NCBI RefSeq assembly: GCF_002993885.1
Contig: NZ_CM009578.1
Span: 2,502,009 to 2,566,008 of the forward strand
DNA length: 64,000 nucleotides
Source: Sphingopyxis lindanitolerans
Lineage (GTDB): Bacteria; Pseudomonadota; Alphaproteobacteria; Sphingomonadales; Sphingomonadaceae
Direction of reading: 5' to 3'
Shown here: piece by piece, positions 50,014 through 58,284 of the stretch
Layout: every line of letters begins with the position of its first letter
How positions within the stretch are numbered: the first letter of the stretch is position 1
Position numbers and translations under genes: made by a program
Notes under the pieces: generated by a model
What the model was told of the DNA's origin: nothing
Seen by the model: only the letters and a program-made list of their open reading frames with translations
Database searches by the model: none

Positions 50014-52943
50014 CGGATCGTCGCCTGCACCGCGATCGAACGTCCGACCGGGCTCGCCTTTTCGGGATCATAGGCGAGCGCCGAATTGTTGGTGCGGGAC
50101 TCAACATATGGCGGGTCGCGGTCGAAGATGTTGAGCGCGCTGATCGCGAGCTGCAGGCCGCGCTCGTTCTCGTCGCTGCCGAAGCGCTGCGACAGGCTGA
50201 GGTCGACGGTCGTCCAGGACGGAACGCGCGCGGCGACGGTCGGAATCTGGTTGAGGTAGCCGCCGATATAATTGACGAAGGCGGTCGCCGCGAAGCCATT
50301 CTTCGACCAGCCGGCTCGTCCGCGAAGGCGCCATTTGGAAGGGTTGGCGAAGGTGCCCACGACATCAATGGCGGGCGTTCCAGGGGTGAGCCGCCGGTCG
50401 ATCCGGAAGATATGGCTTCCCGCCAGCCCGACGTCGATCGTGCCGCCCGCGAGCCCCGGCGCATAGCCGATGTCGAAGTCGATCCCGGACTGCCGCACCG
50501 ACGACAGGTTCCGCACCTGGCCGTCGACGATCGCATCGACGTCGCCGGGAGCGAGCCCGAGCGGGTTGGTGAAGGTCGGGAAGGCGAAATAATAAGCGAG
50601 GAGCTCGGGCGAGGGATTGTCGTTCACAATTCCGCCGAAGAGATCGCGCCGCGTCAGGAAGCGCAGATAATCCTCGGTCACCGATCCGATGCGATCGCGA
50701 TAGTCGACGTCATAATAAGTGACGGCGGCCTTGAAGCCGGGCAGCGCGGCCGGCGCGATATCGACACCCGCGGTCCAAGTCGTCGCGCGCTCGGGCTTGA
50801 TGCCGGGACCATAGCCGAACAAACCGATGACATTGGCGGTCCCGGTCGGCGACATGGGATCGGGCAGCTGGAACGTCGTATAGTTCGAGACCGTCGGGCC
50901 GATCAGCTCGTCGAAAGCCGGGGCGCGGAACGAGGTGCCATAGCTACCGCGCAGCGCGAATCCCCGAAGCGGCTCCCAGCGGACACCGACCTTCGGATTG
51001 GTCGTGCGGCCGACATCGCTATAGTCTTCGACGCGGCCGGCAATCGAAAGGTCGAGCCGGTGGAATCCGGGGACTGCATTGTCTTGGCCGAACAGCGGCA
51101 CGAACAGTTCCGCATAGGCCGAGCGGACATGGCGGGGTCCTGGCAAGCCGGTCAGCGGCGTCATGCTCGGCGCCGCACGGCTCAGATCGTTGATTGTCAG
51201 ATTGAAATAGCGTTCGCGACGATATTCGGCGCCGAGCGCCAGCCTGACATCGCCGCCCGGCAGCCGCAGCAGCGGTCCGTCGGCGCGAAGCGCCGCCGAC
51301 CAGCTTTCAAAATCGTCGCGCGAGCCAATGCTGCCTCGGATCGCCGCGATCGTGGCGGGATTGTTCGCGGTGCCATCGCCGAAGATGTTGAACGCGGTCG
51401 CCGGGTTGGTCTCGGTCAGCGCAGCAGTCAGTCGCGTCCGGTTCGGAATGTTGATGCTGTCCGACCGACTTTTCTGCCGGCCATAGGCGCCGCCGAGTTG
51501 CACCCGCCAGCGCCCGAGCGCCTGCTCAAGCCCGGCCGCAGCGCTGATACCGCGCACGCGCCCGGCGTCGATCGGCGCTCCGAGATCGTTGGCGAAATTG
51601 TAATTGACGGTGACCGGCTGGTTGGTTCCGATCGGGTCGACGTAATAGGGGTTGGTGACCGGCACCCGCGCGGCGCTCAGATATTGGTTGAGCGCGACCT
51701 TGCGATAGTCGCGCTGCGCCGCGAGGATGCTGGTGCGGAGGGTGAGGCTGCTGGTCAGATCAAGCTCGCCGGCGAGATAGAGGCTGTGAACGCGCTGGCG
51801 CGGCAACAGATCGCTCGCCGCGCGCCGGTCGCCCGGATTGCGCGTGCCTGCGATCAGGTCCGCAGGCGTCAGCGCGGTGCCGTCCTGCCCCGGTGGAATG
51901 GCGAACGTCTGGCCGTTGGCGGCCGTGATCGTCCCGGGAGCCGCGAAGAGCGAGCGATAGTCGGGCCCGCCGAACGGCCGAAGATCTTCGGTAGCGAAGC
52001 GCCGGTCCGCCGCGGCAAGTGCGTCGCGTTCGCTGAACTGGTAGGCGAGGGTCACATGACCGCCGTCCCAGCGCGTCCCGAAGATCTGCCCGAATTGCCG
52101 TTCGCCCATGTCCCCGTCCGCGGTGCCGATCCGGACGCTTGTCTCAGCCCCTTTGAAGCTGTTGCGAAGTCGGATGTTCACGACACCCGCGACGGCATCC
52201 GCCCCGTAGATGGCGGAGGCACCGTCGGTAAGGACTTCGATCCGTTCGATCGCACTCAAGGGGATCAGCGATAAATCGGCGAACACGCCGCCGAGGCCGC
52301 CGAGCGCCGGGCGGGCGCCGTCGATCAAGACCAGCGTTGACGATGGTCCGAGGCCACGAAGGTTGATGCTCGACGCGAAGGTGCCGTCGGTTCCCGAGCC
52401 GTTGCGTGTCGTGGCGCCGAGCGTCGTTTCATTCGGACCGCCGCCGAACGATTGCGGCAGCGCCTGCAGCAACTGTTGGACCGATCCCGTGCCGCTCTTC
52501 TCGATCTCGCTGCGGTCGAGCGTGAGGACCGGCGATCCGGTCGGGCCGGCTCCCCGGATCCGTGTACCCGTGACAATGATGGCGCTGTCTTCGGACGCTT
52601 CAGTCGAGCCGTCGCTCGCTGGTACAGGGGCGTTTCCCACCCGAAGCACGAGCGCGCCATCGACGAGTTCCGGCTGAAGACCAGATCCTGTCAGTAGTCG
52701 CGATAAGGCACGATCCGACGACATTCGTCCGCGCACCGATGTCGAACGCCGCCCCTTGACCAGGTCGGTCGCGAAAATGATCTGTCGCCCCGACACGTCC
52801 GAATATTCTCGCAGCGCGTCCCCGAGCGGCTGCGCCGCGATGTCATAGTCGCGCTGCTCGGTCTGCGCATGCGCGGCGACCGGACAAAGCGCACCGACCG
52901 CGCATCCCGTGGCCAGAAAAGCGGCCAGCAAATTCTTGTTCAT
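50007..52943 (-). CDS. TonB-dependent receptor with STN signalling domain, probable lasso importer
   Basis: The 978-residue outer-membrane receptor has a signal peptide, an N-terminal STN domain (YDIAAQPLGDALREYSDVSGRQIIFATDLVKGRRS, residues about 33-105) that contacts FecR, a plug domain (IIVTGTRI..; SVQQLLQALPQSF; GLGPSSTLVLIDGARP) and a 22-strand-type barrel ending in IAVQATIRW. In related clusters such receptors import the lasso peptide and signal through FecIR. The gene is co-transcribed with the isopeptidase, which sits downstream with a 7-bp overlap. Confidence 0.9.
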   Translation of the reverse strand: MNKNLLAAFLATGCAVGALCPVAAHAQTEQRDYDIAAQPLGDALREYSDVSGRQIIFATDLVKGRRSTSVRGRMSSDRALSRLLTGSGLQPELVDGALVLRVGNAPVPASDGSTEASEDSAIIVTGTRIRGAGPTGSPVLTLDRSEIEKSGTGSVQQLLQALPQSFGGGPNETTLGATTRNGSGTDGTFASSINLRGLGPSSTLVLIDGARPALGGLGGVFADLSLIPLSAIERIEVLTDGASAIYGADAVAGVVNIRLRNSFKGAETSVRIGTADGDMGERQFGQIFGTRWDGGHVTLAYQFSERDALAAADRRFATEDLRPFGGPDYRSLFAAPGTITAANGQTFAIPPGQDGTALTPADLIAGTRNPGDRRAASDLLPRQRVHSLYLAGELDLTSSLTLRTSILAAQRDYRKVALNQYLSAARVPVTNPYYVDPIGTNQPVTVNYNFANDLGAPIDAGRVRGISAAAGLEQALGRWRVQLGGAYGRQKSRSDSINIPNRTRLTAALTETNPATAFNIFGDGTANNPATIAAIRGSIGSRDDFESWSAALRADGPLLRLPGGDVRLALGAEYRRERYFNLTINDLSRAAPSMTPLTGLPGPRHVRSAYAELFVPLFGQDNAVPGFHRLDLSIAGRVEDYSDVGRTTNPKVGVRWEPLRGFALRGSYGTSFRAPAFDELIGPTVSNYTTFQLPDPMSPTGTANVIGLFGYGPGIKPERATTWTAGVDIAPAALPGFKAAVTYYDVDYRDRIGSVTEDYLRFLTRRDLFGGIVNDNPSPELLAYYFAFPTFTNPLGLAPGDVDAIVDGQVRNLSSVRQSGIDFDIGYAPGLAGGTIDVGLAGSHIFRIDRRLTPGTPAIDVVGTFANPSKWRLRGRAGWSKNGFAATAFVNYIGGYLNQIPTVAARVPSWTTVDLSLSQRFGSDENERGLQLAISALNIFDRDPPYVESRTNNSALAYDPEKASPVGRSIAVQATIRW

Positions 52944-53006
52944 CCCATCCTCCCAGCGGCCTGCATGGCCGTCTGAGGGGGCAAGACGGATCGGGTCGGA
53001 AAACTC

Positions 53007-53966
53007 CTAGTGGGCTATTTTCGGCATCAGGACATAGCTGCCCGCTTGCTCTTTCACATCGAGGTCGAGCGCGGCCGCGAGCTGGCGTGCGAGTGATCGC
53101 GCCTCCGAAACATCGAAGCGTCCGCTGACCAGCCGCCCGGCGATGGCCGTGTCGGCGAGCCCGATCTTCTTGCCGCTCACGCGATTGGCGCGCTCGATCA
53201 CGGCACCGAGCGGCAGGCCGTCGGCGACGAGAAGTTGCGGCCCGCCGGCTTTACCGACGGGATTGGTCATGATGACGGCCTCGCCGGCCGGCTTGGTCTC
53301 GATGAGCATGGGCGCGTCCTTCTCGATCGCCGCGCGCTGGCCGGGACGGAGGCGGAGCGGGGCTTCGGGCTTCGCAGTGGCGCGCACCTCGACCGAGCCC
53401 TCGACAAGATGGACGACTGGCCGCCGCCCCGTCAGATCGATCTCGAAGATCGTCCCGAGGGCGGTGGTTTCACTTCCCGCGGCTTCAACACGGAACGGCC
53501 GCGCGCTGTCATGGGCGACGGTGAACCGGGCACGGCCGCCGACAAGGTGAACGCGCCGTTCGCCCGACGTGAACTCCGCCTCGACGCGGGCGCCGTCCGT
53601 CAGCGCGACGCGGGTGCCGTCCTCGAGCACGAGCTCGCCGGTCGCATTGTCAGCGACGATCGGCTCGGCGCCGCCATTGCCGAGCAGCACCCAGGCAAAG
53701 GCGAGCGATATTGCGAGGACCAGCGCGGCGGCGAGCGCCCAGTGCGCGCGGGACGGGGGTGTCGCCTTTGACGGCACTTGGCGGTGCGCGGCGAGATGTT
53801 CTTCCGCCACGCCGCCAGTGATGAGCCAATCCTCTTTGGCGTTCGCATAAGCCTCGGCATTTTCGGGATCGGCATGCCAGGCATCGAACTCTGCCCGGTC
53901 CGCCTCGGCGCCGGGCGTGCGCATCCGCGCAAACCAATGCGCGGCCTCCGTGTCGCGGTCGCTCAC
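53007..53966 (-). CDS. fecR: FecR-type anti-sigma/signal transducer
   Basis: The 319-residue inner-membrane protein has an N-terminal cytoplasmic DUF4880 domain (AHWFARMRTPGAEADRAEFDAWHADPENAEAYA), one membrane helix (WALAAALVLAISLAFAWVLL), a periplasmic FecR domain (GELVLEDGTRVALTDGARVEAEF; HLVGGRARFTVAHDSARPF) and a C-terminal DUF4974-like part. It relays receptor occupancy to the sigma factor. Its start overlaps the fecI stop by 4 bp and its stop is 63 bp from the receptor start. Confidence 0.9.
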   Translation of the reverse strand: MSDRDTEAAHWFARMRTPGAEADRAEFDAWHADPENAEAYANAKEDWLITGGVAEEHLAAHRQVPSKATPPSRAHWALAAALVLAISLAFAWVLLGNGGAEPIVADNATGELVLEDGTRVALTDGARVEAEFTSGERRVHLVGGRARFTVAHDSARPFRVEAAGSETTALGTIFEIDLTGRRPVVHLVEGSVEVRATAKPEAPLRLRPGQRAAIEKDAPMLIETKPAGEAVIMTNPVGKAGGPQLLVADGLPLGAVIERANRVSGKKIGLADTAIAGRLVSGRFDVSEARSLARQLAAALDLDVKEQAGSYVLMPKIAH

Positions 53967-54544
53967 TTAATGTCGGCCCGCGCCTTGCGGATTGCGATCA
54001 TCGCCTGTGCGATATGCCATTCGACGCCCTTCACGCTGATTCCTTTCGCTGTCGCGATTTCCTCATAGCTTAGGCCATCGAACCGATGCATCACGAATAT
54101 AGAACCAGTTTGGGGCTTTAATTTCTCAATCGCCTCGCCGACGCGCCGCATCGTGTCGCGCGCTTCGAGCGCTGCATGGGGGTCGGGGCCGGCGATATCC
54201 TCATCCTCGAAGCTATGGTGCTGCGATGTCAGGCGCGCAGTATCGGCGCGCGCGCGATCGGTGAGCAGGTTGCGTGCGGTGCTGACGAGATAGGCTCCGG
54301 GCTTTTCGATCAGGGCCAGCTTCCCGCCCTTCGCCATGGCAAGGCGGCGGAAGCATTCCTGGACGAGATCGCCGAGATCTTGCTTCGGCGCGCGGCGGCG
54401 CAGAAAGCGCGTCAGCGCAGGCTGATGCGCAGTGTAGATCGCTTCCATGCTGGCGGTCTGGCCAAAGCCCGTCCAGTCGGACGGCGGCATCGGGTCGCTG
54501 CCGCTCAAGGCCTGCGCGCGCTTCTGTTCGTCCTCGAAATCCAT
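53963..54544 (-). CDS. fecI: FecI-type ECF sigma factor
   Basis: The 193-residue sigma factor has region 2 (AIYTAHQPALTRFLRRRAPKQDLGDLVQECFRRLAM; GAYLVSTARNLLTDRAR) and region 4 (IEKLKPQTGSIFVMHRFDGLSYEEIATAKGISVKGVEWHIAQAM). It overlaps fecR by 4 bp, so both form one unit with the receptor and isopeptidase downstream. It should activate the receptor promoter when the lasso peptide binds. Confidence 0.92.
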   Translation of the reverse strand: MDFEDEQKRAQALSGSDPMPPSDWTGFGQTASMEAIYTAHQPALTRFLRRRAPKQDLGDLVQECFRRLAMAKGGKLALIEKPGAYLVSTARNLLTDRARADTARLTSQHHSFEDEDIAGPDPHAALEARDTMRRVGEAIEKLKPQTGSIFVMHRFDGLSYEEIATAKGISVKGVEWHIAQAMIAIRKARADIK

Positions 54545-54879
54545 GTCCGTCGCCTACCGGTCGGACCGGAAAACGGGATGCCGGGAGGTAAGAACATACT
54601 CGGAAAAATATGCGCCGCCGCCTTTAGCCCGAAGGCTTGGACATACGCGTCGGCCACCCGGCAACGGATGGGAATATCATAAAGGCCCGAGCAGAATTCT
54701 TACGTTCCGGCACCGCGCGCCTTCTGGCCCGGTGCCCGGCCAGCATAGCCGGACGTAACGTCAGGGCAAGCCCGCGCCACGCAATTGGGTCCAGAATGAG
54801 TCTTTTTGGCTGAGGACCTCGATTTGACGCCTCGACCTCGATTTGCCACGACGATCCTTGTCTTTGCCGGCCTGCTCGG

Positions 54880-55012
54880 CCGGTCCTATTTCGTGTTGCG
54901 CTGCAACGCTTGTTATTGATTTGTTCGCACCCGTACCCTATGTGGGCATCAATCGCACCCGCCCGGCCTCTGTTCGCAAGGACATGCACACTGGGCGGGT
55001 CTTTTATTTTGG
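54880..55012 (+). ncRNA. Probable structured RNA upstream of the Abi gene (abiF-motif-like)
   Basis: The stretch just before the Abi_2 gene contains cacccgtaccctatgtgggc (54928-54947) and a second stem acccgccc (54957-54964) / gggcgggt (54993-55000) followed by cttttatttt, an intrinsic terminator form. A conserved noncoding RNA is known upstream of many Abi_2/AbiF genes (the abiF motif), where it acts as the RNA partner of the toxin. The layout here fits, but I matched it from memory and layout, not by a covariance search. The rest of the 494-bp gap 54545-55038 shows only two cctcgatttg direct repeats near 54817-54846. Confidence 0.55.
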
Positions 55013-55038
55013 GCTCCGCTGACGCATGAACAGGCTTC

Positions 55039-55953
55039 ATGTCACGATCCTATAACAAGCCCACCCTCACCTACGCGCAGCAAATCGCCCATCTTCGTGC
55101 GAACGGAATGGAAATTGCCGACGAGCCTGCCGCCGAGGCCTGGCTTCGCCATGTGAGCTATTATCGTCTCAGCGCTTATTGGCTCTATTTCGAACATCCC
55201 AAAGTCCATCAGGGGCCGCGCTTTTTCCCCGGCACGACTTTCGAACGCGTCACCGCCCTTTATGATTTCGATCGCCTGCTCCGGCGCCTGCTGATGCGCG
55301 GAACCGAACATGTCGAGGTCGCGCTACGGGGAAGCTGGGCCTATCATCTCGCGGAACTCGGTGATGGCCACAGCTATCTCGACGCCAGTCTCTACAGCGA
55401 TCGCAAGGACTATCATCTCCGCCTCTCGAAACTTGCCGGCGAAGTCGGGCGCTCGAACGAGACCTACATCAAACATTACCGTCAAAACTACGATGTGCCG
55501 GCGTTGCCGCCGGTCTGGATGGTCGCCGAAATGATGTCGTTCGGCCATCTTTCACGCTGGTATTCGAGCCTCGCCGACCGGGCGCTCCGCAACCGCATCG
55601 CGGTGCCGCTCGGCCTCCCCGAAACGGTTCTCGTGCCGCTTGTCCGCCATGTGACCGATATCCGGAACATCTGCGCGCACCACGGCCGGCTCTGGAACCG
55701 CGGCTTCCTCGCGCCGCCGAAACTCGCGCAGAAACCGAAATCGCTACAGGCTACGATCGATCAGAATGCGACACAGGCTCCGGCCAAGATCTATAATGCG
55801 ATTTGCATGATCGGACATGTCGTCCGCACCGTGGCGCCGGGCTCGACCTGGATCGCCGACATCGCAGCGCATCTCGCGACCCAACCCGAAGGGGACTTTG
55901 GATCGATGGGGTTCCCGGCGAATTGGCAGCAGCGCCCCTTGTGGTTGCCCTGA
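55039..55953 (+). CDS. Abi_2 family (AbiD/AbiF-like) HEPN abortive-infection protein
   Basis: The 304-residue protein matches the Abi_2 family from its N-terminus (YNKPTLTYAQQIAHLRANGMEI; RHVSYYRLSAYWLYFE; FERVTALYDFDRLLRRLLM) to the C-terminal HEPN motif R209-x4-H214 (TDIRNICAHHGRLWNR). A second possible R-x5-H lies at R97-H103. Such proteins are predicted RNases that cause growth arrest on phage infection. The upstream region looks like its RNA antitoxin or regulator. The next gene lies on the opposite strand 15 bp after its stop. Confidence 0.9.
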   Translation: MSRSYNKPTLTYAQQIAHLRANGMEIADEPAAEAWLRHVSYYRLSAYWLYFEHPKVHQGPRFFPGTTFERVTALYDFDRLLRRLLMRGTEHVEVALRGSWAYHLAELGDGHSYLDASLYSDRKDYHLRLSKLAGEVGRSNETYIKHYRQNYDVPALPPVWMVAEMMSFGHLSRWYSSLADRALRNRIAVPLGLPETVLVPLVRHVTDIRNICAHHGRLWNRGFLAPPKLAQKPKSLQATIDQNATQAPAKIYNAICMIGHVVRTVAPGSTWIADIAAHLATQPEGDFGSMGFPANWQQRPLWLP

Positions 55954-55968
55954 AAAGGAGGTGACGTG

Positions 55969-56649
55969 CTAGCGGCCGCGATAGGGCTCGCACGCAATGC
56001 CGTCGCCATCGCCGTCCATTTCGGACCGGTAACCGGGCTGGCCTCGCCGCAGCGGGGCAGCGCCCGCTGCCCAGGCCTCCTTACAATTGCGGAAATAGAC
56101 GCCCGAAGGAGCGGGAGATGGCGCGCGGTCCGGCGCACGCGCTCGCGCCGCATCGCGCGAAAGGCCCGGTGTCCGCTGCCCCGGCCTCGGATGCGCGGCG
56201 CGATAGTCCGCTGGCATCTGGAACTTGCCGGTCCACACGCCGAGACCGGCGGCGCGGGCGCGTGCCTCGGCAGCGACATAGCGGTCGCTGAAATGGGGCA
56301 GGGCGACGGCAAGGCCCGCGTCGACCATCGCACCGCCGAGATCGATCGAACCCGCGCGGCATGTGGCGACGATCCGGCCATAATCGTCGATATCCTTCTG
56401 CTCGCACATGACCGACGTTCCAGGGACGAGGCTCGCGAGCTTCGACGCCGCCTGTTTCCCGCAAGCCCAGGAGGCGCCGCCGCGTTCGCAGCTCTGCGCC
56501 AACTCGGGCGCATCGACGCCGAAGAGCCGCACCGATATTCCGCTGAGGTCGAGCGAATCTCCGTCGGCAGCGCGGGCCGGGCCGCTGACCTGCTGCGCCG
56601 AGGCAGGGAGGGCCAAGAGAAGGAAGGCGGCGGTGATCGTCGGTCTCAT
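55969..56649 (-). CDS. Secreted thermonuclease-family protein with excalibur domain
   Basis: The 226-residue product has a signal peptide (MRPTITAAFLLLALPASAQ), an SNase-like domain (ARAADGDSLDLSGISVRLFGVDAPELAQSC; DYGRIVATCRAGSIDLGGAMVDAGLAVALPHF; YVAAEARARAAGLGVW) and a C-terminal excalibur calcium-binding domain (YFRNCKEAWAAG; MDGDGDGIACE). It should be an extracytoplasmic nuclease. Genes of this type are common cargo of sphingomonad mobile elements. The start at 56649 is chosen for the signal peptide; earlier starts give an Arg-rich extension over a structured leader. Confidence 0.85.
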   Translation of the reverse strand: MRPTITAAFLLLALPASAQQVSGPARAADGDSLDLSGISVRLFGVDAPELAQSCERGGASWACGKQAASKLASLVPGTSVMCEQKDIDDYGRIVATCRAGSIDLGGAMVDAGLAVALPHFSDRYVAAEARARAAGLGVWTGKFQMPADYRAAHPRPGQRTPGLSRDAARARAPDRAPSPAPSGVYFRNCKEAWAAGAAPLRRGQPGYRSEMDGDGDGIACEPYRGR

Positions 56650-56778
56650 GCCCGACCCATAGCGTGATCCGGTGAGCAAATCCTTGCTGTTCATCTCCAT
56701 TCCGGCTCGCACGGAGCCAGCCGGTGCAGATCCGGCGAGGTGGATGGCGCGCCCGCGCGCGCAACGGCGCCGCGTCGC

Positions 56779-56866
56779 CTTTTTCCCCGGCCGCAGGCGG
56801 CCTCCTCGCGGGCGCTTCGCGCGCAAAAAGCCGGTGCGGCGCCGTCCTCCGCTGTCGCTCCGGCCC
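56779..56866 (+). promoter_or_regulatory. Structured GC-rich leader of the DUF736 gene, copy B
   Basis: The leader has cttttt (56779-56784) able to pair with aaaaag (56825-56830) around GC-rich hairpins, then the block cctccgctgtcgctccggcc (inside 56845-56866), 22 bp of which are identical to 41273-41294. Further GC-rich hairpins (ggtgccccggggatggcccc) run to the ribosome site caggagcaatatc of the DUF736 gene. It may be a shared RNA leader of element genes. Confidence 0.5.
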
Positions 56867-56948
56867 TTCGGGTGCGTGCGCGGGCCTGACGCCATTCCCT
56901 GGCCGCCGGTGCCCCGGGGATGGCCCCGGGCTTCGCAGGAGCAATATC

Positions 56949-57272
56949 ATGGCCGCAATCGGTCTTGTCAGCGGAACGAACGAAAAGGGCTTTGTGGGTC
57001 AGCTCGCGACGATCTCGATCCGCGTCCCCATCGAAATCCGCCCCAACCCGAGCAAGAACGGCGAGGTGCAGCCCGATTATCGCGTCTGGTCGGGCGGCGT
57101 CGAATGCGGCGCGGGGTGGCTCCGTCGCAGCGAGGCGTCGGGCAAACTCTATGTCTCGCTGACCCTCGAAGCGCCTGAGTTCGGGCCGCGGCGCATCTAT
57201 GCCAATCTTGGCCGGGCGGCCGGGCAGGACAATCCCGACGTCTATGCGCTGCTGTGGAATCCGGCAGATTGA
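56949..57272 (+). CDS. DUF736 family protein
   Basis: The 107-residue protein is a single DUF736 domain (IGLVSGTNEKGFVGQLATISIRVPIEI; PDYRVWSGGVECGAGWLRRSEASGKLYVSLTLEAPEFGPRRIYANLGRAAGQDNPDVYALLW). The family is almost restricted to plasmids and integrative elements of alphaproteobacteria and has no known biochemical function. The start follows caggagcaatatc. It supports the view that this part of the window is mobile. Confidence 0.92.
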   Translation: MAAIGLVSGTNEKGFVGQLATISIRVPIEIRPNPSKNGEVQPDYRVWSGGVECGAGWLRRSEASGKLYVSLTLEAPEFGPRRIYANLGRAAGQDNPDVYALLWNPAD

Positions 57273-57348
57273 CCGCGGTCGGCGGCATCCTCGCGGCTGG
57301 TTCAATCTCGGCGTGCAAGGGTGTCGCCACCTTGTTAGGGTGTCCGCA

Positions 57349-58278
57349 ATGCGCAGCAGTCTCGATCATCTCCCCCCGCACAAACAGCGCGAACTCGAAC
57401 GGATCGTCCAGATCGTCTTCGAAGAATTCGAGGATGCGCTGGCGCTCGCGACCCAGGACTGGAAGCGCAAGGGGCGGATTTCGAAGATCATCCTCTACGG
57501 CAGCTATGCGCGCGGCGGATGGGTTGACGAGCCGCATACCGCGAAGGGCTATCAGTCGGATTATGACCTGTTGATTGTCGTCAACGATGACAGGCTGACC
57601 GATCGCGTCGAATATTGGTCGAAGCTCGACGATCGGCTGATCCGCGAACTGTCCGTCACGAAGACACTGCGCACGCCGGTGAATTTCATCGTCCACAGTG
57701 TCGATGAGGTGAATGCCGGGCTGTCGCAGGGACGCTATTTCTTCATGGACGTCGCCCGCGATGGGATCGCGATTTATCAGGCCGTCGATGATGAATTGCC
57801 CGAGCCGCAGCCGAAGACGCCACATGCGGCGCTTGAGATGGCGCGCGAATATTACGACGAATGGTTTTCCACTGCGACGGACTTCTTCGACAGCGCAAAC
57901 GATGCAATCAAGCGCGGGAAAACTAAGCTCGCAGCCTTCCTCATGCACCAAGCGACGGAGCGATATTATCATTGTGCCTTGCTGGTCTGCACATTTTATT
58001 CGCCCCACATCCATAACTTAGCCTTCTTGCGAACTCAGGCTGAGAAGATTGATCGACGGTTAATCGAAGTTTGGCCCCGTGAAGTGAAAGCTGACCGATC
58101 TCGGTTCGAGAAGCTGAAGGAGGCTTACATCAAGGCCCGCTACTCGAAGCACTATCGCATTTCCGAAGATGAGCTTTCCTGGCTGGGCGCAAGGGTGTCG
58201 GTATTGGCGGAACTTGTCGGGACCATTTGTGCCGAGCGCATTACGCAGCTTGAGGAAACGGCACGAGACGCTGGATAG
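57349..58278 (+). CDS. Fused nucleotidyltransferase (MNT) and HEPN domain protein
   Basis: The 309-residue protein has an N-terminal minimal nucleotidyltransferase motif (ILYGSYARGGWVDEP..YQSDYDLLIVV; GS at 51-52, DYD at 71-73) and a C-terminal HEPN domain (AREYYDEWFSTATDFFDSANDAI; AAFLMHQATERYYHCALLVCTFY). As two separate genes, HEPN-MNT pairs form toxin-antitoxin systems in which the MNT AMPylates the HEPN toxin; fused forms also occur. No canonical R-x4-6-H is obvious in the HEPN part, so its RNase activity is uncertain. It follows DUF736 on the same strand. Confidence 0.8.
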   Translation: MRSSLDHLPPHKQRELERIVQIVFEEFEDALALATQDWKRKGRISKIILYGSYARGGWVDEPHTAKGYQSDYDLLIVVNDDRLTDRVEYWSKLDDRLIRELSVTKTLRTPVNFIVHSVDEVNAGLSQGRYFFMDVARDGIAIYQAVDDELPEPQPKTPHAALEMAREYYDEWFSTATDFFDSANDAIKRGKTKLAAFLMHQATERYYHCALLVCTFYSPHIHNLAFLRTQAEKIDRRLIEVWPREVKADRSRFEKLKEAYIKARYSKHYRISEDELSWLGARVSVLAELVGTICAERITQLEETARDAG

Positions 58279-58284
58279 AAGAAC

